NCBI GenBank assembly: GCA_003168295.1
Contig: PMST01000314.1
Coordinates: 1-13,546 of the forward strand
Direction of reading: 5' to 3'
DNA: 13,546 nucleotides
Source of the DNA: Actinomycetota bacterium
Lineage (GTDB): Bacteria > Actinomycetota > Actinomycetes > Streptosporangiales > Streptosporangiaceae
Shown: positions 9,655 through 13,546 of the stretch, in pieces
Position numbering within the stretch: position 1 is the first letter of the stretch
Layout: each line of letters opens with the position of its first letter
Made by a program: the position numbers and the translations under genes
The notes under the pieces: model-generated
Told to the model about the DNA's origin: nothing
The model's database searches: none
What the model saw: only the letters and a program-made list of their open reading frames with translations

Positions 9655-10296
9655 CTAGACGGACGGCAGCCCGAGCTTGGCCCTGATGGCCTGCTGGACC
9701 TGATCCTGGCCTGGCCGGGTGTCTACCGTGATGACGTACTCCTTGCGGCGGAAGATGTCGAGCACGGGATTGGTCTTCTGGTGGTACTCGCGGAGCCGGA
9801 CGGCGAGCGCGTCGGCGGTGTCATCCTCGCGCCTGACCAGCTCGCCGCCGCAGGCGTCGCACCTTCCTTCGCTGGACGGACTGTTGTCGATCAGGCTGTA
9901 GTCCATCCCGCAGCCCGCGCACAGCCGCCGGGCGAGCACCCGGCGGGCCACCTCGCTGTCGGGCAGGTCGAGGTGGATCAGCCCGTCCAGGTCGTAGCTC
10001 TCCAGGAAGAACTCCGCCTGGCGCTCGTTGCGCGGGAAGCCGTCGATGACGAAGCCGTAGTTCCAGTCGTGCTCGCTGAGCCGCTGTTTCACCACGCCCT
10101 CGACCAGGTCGTCACCGACCAGCAATCCCGCCGCCATTGTGCGCCTGACCTGCGCGCCGAGCTTGGTGTGGTGCTGCACGTTCCACCGGAGGATGTCGCC
10201 CACCGCGATGTGCTCGAGGTCGAAGACCCCGGCGAGCAGTTTCGCGTGAGTTCCCTTGCCGCTGCCCTGAATACCCATGATGACGTATTTCCGCAT
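9655..10296 (-). CDS. adk: Adenylate kinase with zinc-type LID
   Basis: This 213-aa nucleoside monophosphate kinase should catalyse ATP + AMP = 2 ADP. The P-loop is GIQGSGKGT at 8-16 with Lys14. The AMP-binding part includes DGFPRNERQAE at 85-95. The LID is of the long kind, with Cys126-x2-Cys129 and Cys146-x2-Cys149 placed to bind a structural zinc, followed by RREDDTADALAVRLREY at 155-171. Arginines at 88, 119, 123 and 124 fit the phosphate-binding set. The P-loop departs from the usual GPPGAGKGTQ, having Ile-Gln-Gly-Ser and His17, so it may be a divergent paralog rather than the housekeeping enzyme. ATG 10296 has AAGGTG about 5 nt upstream. The genes around it are metabolic, not the ribosomal-protein/secY set that often surrounds housekeeping adk. 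Confidence 0.87.
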   Translation of the reverse strand: MRKYVIMGIQGSGKGTHAKLLAGVFDLEHIAVGDILRWNVQHHTKLGAQVRRTMAAGLLVGDDLVEGVVKQRLSEHDWNYGFVIDGFPRNERQAEFFLESYDLDGLIHLDLPDSEVARRVLARRLCAGCGMDYSLIDNSPSSEGRCDACGGELVRREDDTADALAVRLREYHQKTNPVLDIFRRKEYVITVDTRPGQDQVQQAIRAKLGLPSV

Positions 10297-10375
10297 GCAA
10301 GCACCTTTGCCTCAAATCGGACCGCTGACCCTCCCGCGCACTAGCCGGGCTGGTGTTTCGCGCGCCGCGCCGCGT

Positions 10376-11911
10376 TCAGCCGCGGAACCGGATCCCGGCG
10401 GTGGCGTACTCGGCCAGCAGGGGTACCGGGGTGAACGCCGGGTCACCGGTCGCGGCGTGCATCGCATCCAGGACGGTGACGACGTGCGCCGGTCCGGCGT
10501 CGTCGAGCATCTGAAGGGGCCCGCGGGGGTAACCGCAGCCGAGCATCATCGCGGCGTCGATGTCGGCTGGACTGGCATAACCGTCCTGGAACATCCGGAC
10601 CGCGTCGTTGTACTGCGTGCAGGCGAGTGCCCCGGTGAGGAATCCTGGCCGGTCCCGCGAAATGACCGCGTTCAGGCCGAGCCTGGCCGCGAGCGCGCGC
10701 GCTTTAGCCGCTGTGCCCGGCGCGGTCACGTCCGGCAGCACCAGTTCGGTGAGCCCCGGCTTGCCGTCGCCAGTGCCGGTGAAGTGGATACCGACCACAT
10801 CGGCCGGGTGGCCGACGGCCAGCGCCGCGTCCAGGACCCGGTGTTCCGGCTCCGCCGCCACGATGACCAGGCCGGTCTGCTCTGATGGCTGCGGCACGAC
10901 GCTGATGCCGACCGCAGTGATCTGGCTGGCCAGTTCGTCCAGCAGGCCGCCGGAGTCCCTGATCAGCGCAATCTCGCCGGGAACCGGCGCAGACGCCAGG
11001 TCGTGATCCTCGGCGGCAGCCGCGGGGGCGCTGTGCCGGTAGTCATAGAATCCGCGTCCGCTCTTACGGCCGAACAGCCTGGCATCGCAGAGCTTGCGCA
11101 GCAGGGGCGCGGGCGCGTAACGGGTGCCGCCGAACTCGGCCTGGAGCACCTCCAGGACCGCCAGAGACGTGTCCAGGCCAACCAGGTCGAGCAGGGTCAG
11201 CGGCCCCATCGGCAGGCCGAGCCCCACGGTGGCCGCCTTGTCGATATCCTCGCGCGTGGCCTGCGCGGTTTCCAGCAGCCGCACCGCCTGGTTGAGGTAG
11301 GGCACCAGCAGCGCATTGACGATGAACCCGGCTCGGTCGCTGACCTGGACGGGAGTCTTGCCCAGGTCACGGGACAGCAGGGCCAGCGTCTCGGTGGTCT
11401 CCGGCGAGGTGAGCACGGTGGATATCACTTCGACCAGCTTCATGACCGGAGCGGGATTGAAGAAATGCAGCCCCGCTACCCGGGCGGGATACTGCGTGCC
11501 GCCCGCGATTTCCGTGATCGACAGCGAGGAGGTATTGGTGGCCAGGATCGTATCGGCCCGGCATGCCTCGTCCAGCTGGGCGAATAGGGTCTGCTTGAGT
11601 TCCATGCGTTCTGGTATGGCCTCGATCACCAGGTCGGCGCCGGCCACTCCGGCCGCGATGTCGTCCGTGGGCCGGATCCGGGCGAGCATCTCCTCCCGGG
11701 CGGTATCGGTGAGCTTGCCCCGGGTAACCGCCCTGTCCAGGGAGGCGTGCAGCCGGGCCATGCCCTGATCCAGGAAAGTCTGGTTGATCTCGATCGCGAC
11801 GACCCGACGGCCGCTGCGGGCGACTAGCTCGACGATGCCCGAGCCCATGAGGCCGAGCCCGATCACTGCCACCTCGCGGATATCGGCTGGCTGGATCACG
11901 TTACTGGTCAT
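10376..11911 (-). CDS. 3-hydroxyacyl-CoA dehydrogenase with two C-terminal-type lobes
   Basis: This 511-aa NAD-dependent enzyme is expected to interconvert 3-hydroxyacyl-CoA and 3-ketoacyl-CoA. Residues 1-290 are a complete dehydrogenase of the 3-hydroxybutyryl-CoA type: GLGLMGSG at 18-25, VIEAIPE at 95-101, ATNTSSLSITEIA at 124-136, catalytic His149 and Glu161 in HFFNPAPVMKLVEVI, and FGRKSGRGFYDY at 280-291. A linker and a degenerate middle section (about 300-415) follow. A second C-terminal domain covers 421-508 (RPGFLTGALACTQYNDAVRM, MLGCGYPRGPLQMLDD). This two-lobed form occurs in PaaH-like enzymes, so 3-hydroxyadipyl-CoA is an alternative substrate. ATG 11911 has a GAGGAAAAGG purine run just upstream. 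It heads the minus-strand gene set, with 79 nt to the adenylate kinase gene. Confidence 0.9.
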   Translation of the reverse strand: MTSNVIQPADIREVAVIGLGLMGSGIVELVARSGRRVVAIEINQTFLDQGMARLHASLDRAVTRGKLTDTAREEMLARIRPTDDIAAGVAGADLVIEAIPERMELKQTLFAQLDEACRADTILATNTSSLSITEIAGGTQYPARVAGLHFFNPAPVMKLVEVISTVLTSPETTETLALLSRDLGKTPVQVSDRAGFIVNALLVPYLNQAVRLLETAQATREDIDKAATVGLGLPMGPLTLLDLVGLDTSLAVLEVLQAEFGGTRYAPAPLLRKLCDARLFGRKSGRGFYDYRHSAPAAAAEDHDLASAPVPGEIALIRDSGGLLDELASQITAVGISVVPQPSEQTGLVIVAAEPEHRVLDAALAVGHPADVVGIHFTGTGDGKPGLTELVLPDVTAPGTAAKARALAARLGLNAVISRDRPGFLTGALACTQYNDAVRMFQDGYASPADIDAAMMLGCGYPRGPLQMLDDAGPAHVVTVLDAMHAATGDPAFTPVPLLAEYATAGIRFRG

Positions 11912-12082
11912 GTTGTAGGACCTTTTCCTCTAGCGGATACGTGGGCCGCCACCGCGCTCGTGCAGCTAGACCCCAGGCAGGACGACTCGTGAACGGCTGA
12001 TCCGGCAGGTGGGGCGACCACCGTCGCGGTCCCGTCGGTAACGTGCCTCCAGCACACACGACGCGGTGCGCGCAAGGCGAGG

Positions 12083-12114
12083 GTCTTCGGTCCTGTCCCG
12101 GCCGGACCAAAGAC
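12083..12114. repeat. Imperfect inverted repeat, possible operator or leader hairpin
   Basis: GTCTTCGGTCC (12083-12093) and GGACCAAAGAC (12104-12114) are inverted arms of 11 bp with one mismatch around a 10-nt centre. The size and position, about midway between divergent start codons, fit a dimeric repressor site for either gene. If transcribed, it would form a stable hairpin. No regulator gene lies in the window, so the binding protein is unknown. Confidence 0.4.
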
Positions 12115-12197
12115 TGTGCCCTGAGCGCGCGGGGTGGCGCAGGCTCAGAGGGCGCGGCCCAGCTGCCTCTTCGGGGACGCTGAAGGTCGCGTGCGCC

Positions 12198-12218
12198 TCA
12201 CGTGAACACATCCCGGGA
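12198..12218. promoter_or_regulatory. Adjacent perfect palindromes TCACGTGA and TCCCGGGA
   Basis: Two perfect 8-bp palindromes sit 5 nt apart (12198-12205 and 12211-12218), 33 nt before the upstream-most start of the decarboxylase gene. They could be part of an operator. Both are short and the second is G/C-only, so chance is possible. Confidence 0.25.
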
Positions 12219-12250
12219 GGACACGGCCAGGGAAGGGGACGTAGCGGTCC

Positions 12251-13120
12251 ATGGAGACATCAGCAGTACTGGCCAGCGCGGAGGACCGAGATGGTAAGGC
12301 AGGCGGCGGCGGTGCCCGAGCCGGGACGGATGGCCTCGCGGGCGCCCCCGTCCGGACGGGTGTGCACGGGCAAGTTGGCGTCATCATCCTTGACGATCGG
12401 CGTCACCGCAACGCTATCGGTGCCCAGATGGCCAACGGCGTGGTCGCCGCGCTCGAGAGCCTGCGGGCCCAGCGCGTGCGCGCTGTGGTGCTCCGCGCCG
12501 CGGCGGGAATGGACGTGTGGTCCGCCGGGCATAACATCAACGAACTTCCCCGGGGCCGACGCGACCCGCTAGGCTACAACGACTCCCTCGAAGGAATGCT
12601 CCGTGCCATCCGCATCTTCCCGATGCCAGTCGTCGCCATGGTGCACGGCACGGTGTGGGGCGGAGCACTGGACCTGGTGCTCAGCTGTGACCTGGTCACC
12701 GCCGACGAGACGGCGTCGTTCGCCATCACCGCCGCAAATCTAGGGCTGCCTTACAACACCACCGGGCTGCTCCACTTCCTCGGGCGGCTGCCCATCAATC
12801 TCATCAAGGAGATGTTCTTCACCGCCGCGCCTCTCGACGCCCAGAAGGCCAGGGAATGCCTGCTTGTCAACCACTTGGTGGGGTCGGCCGAACTCGAGGC
12901 GTTCACCCTGGAGCTGGCCGCGATAATGGCGGCGAAGTCGCCCATGGCGATCGCGGTCATAAAGGAACAGCTTCGTGTCCTTACGGACTACCAGCCCATC
13001 GCGGCGCAGGTGTACGAACGCATCCAGGGGCTGCGCCGGGAGGCTTATGACAGCAGCGACTATCTCGAGGGTCTCAACGCCTTCGCCGAGAAACGCCCGC
13101 CGATCTTCCGGGGCACCTGA
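12251..13120 (+). CDS. scpB: Methylmalonyl-CoA decarboxylase-like protein (enoyl-CoA hydratase fold)
   Basis: The protein belongs to the crotonase fold and resembles E. coli methylmalonyl-CoA decarboxylase YgfG/ScpB (methylmalonyl-CoA to propionyl-CoA plus CO2) over almost its whole length: WSAGHNINELPRGRRDPLGY (90-109), VHGTVWGGALDLVLSCDLV (131-149), NLGLPYNTTG (163-172), SPMAIAVIKEQLRVL (230-244), ERIQGLRREAYDSSDYLEG (256-274). The counterparts of the E. coli active-site residues His66, Thr132 and Tyr140 are kept as His94, Thr160 and Tyr168. From ATG 12251 it has 289 aa against 261 in E. coli, with a Gly/Ala-rich N-terminus that matches nothing. GTG 12362 would cut too far. A start at ATG 12291 or 12330 would be right in length but is out of frame unless one base is missing near 12345-12349. 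No mutase gene is in the window. Confidence 0.85.
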   Translation: METSAVLASAEDRDGKAGGGGARAGTDGLAGAPVRTGVHGQVGVIILDDRRHRNAIGAQMANGVVAALESLRAQRVRAVVLRAAAGMDVWSAGHNINELPRGRRDPLGYNDSLEGMLRAIRIFPMPVVAMVHGTVWGGALDLVLSCDLVTADETASFAITAANLGLPYNTTGLLHFLGRLPINLIKEMFFTAAPLDAQKARECLLVNHLVGSAELEAFTLELAAIMAAKSPMAIAVIKEQLRVLTDYQPIAAQVYERIQGLRREAYDSSDYLEGLNAFAEKRPPIFRGT

Positions 13121-13130
13121 GACGTCGATC

Positions 13131-13150
13131 TTCGGGACCGGCAGCACGAC
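13131..13150 (+). promoter_or_regulatory. DosR-like half-site
   Basis: TTCGGGAC at 13131-13138 matches all eight bases of the left half of the mycobacterial DosR consensus (TTSGGGAC), but the right half is not recognisable. Its centre would be 35 bp upstream of the complete box at 13166-13185. Tandem strong and weak boxes are known in DosR promoters, so it may be an auxiliary site. On its own it would not be convincing. Confidence 0.35.
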
Positions 13151-13165
13151 CTCGATCCCTCGGGC

Positions 13166-13185
13166 ATTGGGACGTTGGTCCCGCG
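13166..13185. promoter_or_regulatory. DosR/DevR-type palindromic box upstream of gap
   Basis: The core GGGAC-GTTG-GTCCC at 13169-13182 is a perfect 5+4+5 dyad. This is the same core and spacing as the DosR (DevR) consensus TTSGGGACTWWAGTCCCSAA; by my count 14 of 20 positions agree, including all ten core bases. It lies about 85-100 nt before the GAPDH start in a 148-nt intergenic region, a reasonable activator position. DosR activates genes under hypoxia or nitric oxide in mycobacteria, and related regulators act in streptomycetes. No clear -10 element is seen; TATCCG at 13205-13210 is a weak candidate. Confidence 0.6.
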
Positions 13186-13268
13186 ACGCGGTGCCCATCG
13201 GCGCTATCCGCACGGCAGCCGACCGACAAGGCTACTGACGCAAAGCACCCGCTATGAGGAGACAGCAA

Positions 13269-13546
13269 ATGACGACCAGGGTAGGAATCAACGGCTTCGG
13301 CCGGATCGGGCGCGCGTTCACCCGGATGGCGCTGGAGCGCACCGACTTGCAGGTGGTGGCGGTCAACGACATCACCGACGCGCGGACGCTGGCGCACCTG
13401 CTGGCCTTCGACTCGACGTTCGGCCGGCTCGGCCGCACGGTGGAGCACACCCAGGACGCGCTGATCATCGACGGCACGCCGATCCCGGTGCTGGCCGAGC
13501 GGGATCCCGCGCAGATCGACTGGGGCAAGCTCGGCGCCGACGTGGT
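13269..13546 (+). CDS. gap: Glyceraldehyde-3-phosphate dehydrogenase, N-terminal part
   Basis: The gene runs off the end of the window; 92 complete codons are present of about 335 expected. The product starts MTTRVGINGFGRIGRAF, with the NAD-binding NGFGRIGR at 8-15, then VVAVNDITD with Asp at the usual NAD-selecting place, and LLAFDSTFGRLG. This is the Rossmann domain of phosphorylating GAPDH. The catalytic Cys-His pair lies beyond the window, so activity cannot be confirmed. ATG 13269 follows GAGGAGA at the standard distance. It stands apart from the decarboxylase gene and has a DosR-like box upstream. Compared with typical actinobacterial Gap, the Ala-Phe-Thr-Arg-Met after the glycine motif is unusual, so it could be a second, condition-specific copy. 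Confidence 0.92.
   Translation, partial: MTTRVGINGFGRIGRAFTRMALERTDLQVVAVNDITDARTLAHLLAFDSTFGRLGRTVEHTQDALIIDGTPIPVLAERDPAQIDWGKLGADV

Larger units (their letters stand above)
11912..12250. promoter_or_regulatory. Divergent intergenic region between dehydrogenase and decarboxylase genes
   Basis: These 339 nt separate two divergent genes and show no convincing coding sequence or RNA gene. They should hold the promoters of both. The minus-strand ribosome-binding run is at about 11920-11932. Dyads seen are GCGAC-CACC-GTCGC at 12014-12027, a long imperfect repeat at 12083-12114, and the perfect palindromes TCACGTGA (12198-12205) and TCCCGGGA (12211-12218). A TCGGGGAC at 12171-12178 resembles a DosR half-site, but its second half is absent. 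No -10/-35 pair stands out on either strand. Confidence 0.5.

Noticed and set aside
12237..12250. GGAC-N6-GTCC dyad just before ATG 12251 as a DosR box
   Set aside because: The spacing between GGAC and GTCC is 6 instead of 4, and the outer bases do not match.
12066..12572. Open frame (168 codons) before and across the decarboxylase start
   Set aside because: No family resemblance, and it overlaps the conserved decarboxylase in another frame. Part of it (12291-12345) is mentioned only as a possible true N-terminus if a base is missing.

Overview
The window is a dense stretch of high-GC DNA with strong G/C preference at third codon positions, overlapping or tightly spaced genes, GTG as well as ATG starts and no T-rich terminators. 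This suggests a chromosome segment of an actinomycete; the genus cannot be fixed from the sequence. No tRNA, rRNA, CRISPR array, transposase or phage gene was seen. All ten complete genes and the truncated last one belong to recognisable enzyme families of central, reserve-carbohydrate or acyl-CoA metabolism.

Layout. (1) 106-6978, plus strand: a butyryl-CoA-dehydrogenase-like acyl-CoA dehydrogenase, then fixA-fixB-fixC-fixX (electron-transfer flavoprotein, its quinone oxidoreductase and a ferredoxin-like partner), then a GH65 disaccharide phosphorylase starting 2 nt after fixX. It reads as one six-gene operon. (2) 7082-11911, minus strand: transcribed towards operon 1, a two-lobed 3-hydroxyacyl-CoA dehydrogenase, a zinc-LID adenylate kinase and a long-form glycogen/alpha-glucan phosphorylase. 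(3) 11912-12250: a divergent control region with several dyad symmetries. (4) 12251-13120, plus strand: an enoyl-CoA-hydratase-fold protein that keeps the active-site residues of E. coli methylmalonyl-CoA decarboxylase (YgfG/ScpB). (5) 13121-13268: an intergenic region with an exact GGGAC-N4-GTCCC dyad, the core of the DosR/DevR hypoxia box, plus an upstream half-site. (6) 13269-end: the first 92 codons of a glyceraldehyde-3-phosphate dehydrogenase.

How the genes may work together (inference). Two phosphorylases release sugar phosphate from glucan and disaccharide without spending ATP, GAPDH continues glycolysis, and adenylate kinase rebalances adenylates. The hydroxyacyl-CoA dehydrogenase, acyl-CoA dehydrogenase and FixABCX can pass electrons between acyl-CoA and the quinone/ferredoxin pools, and the decarboxylase can turn methylmalonyl-CoA into propionyl-CoA. 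With a DosR-type box before gap, the set resembles a low-oxygen reserve-use and redox-balancing island. The gene families and the box are visible in the sequence; the joint role and shared regulation are hypotheses.
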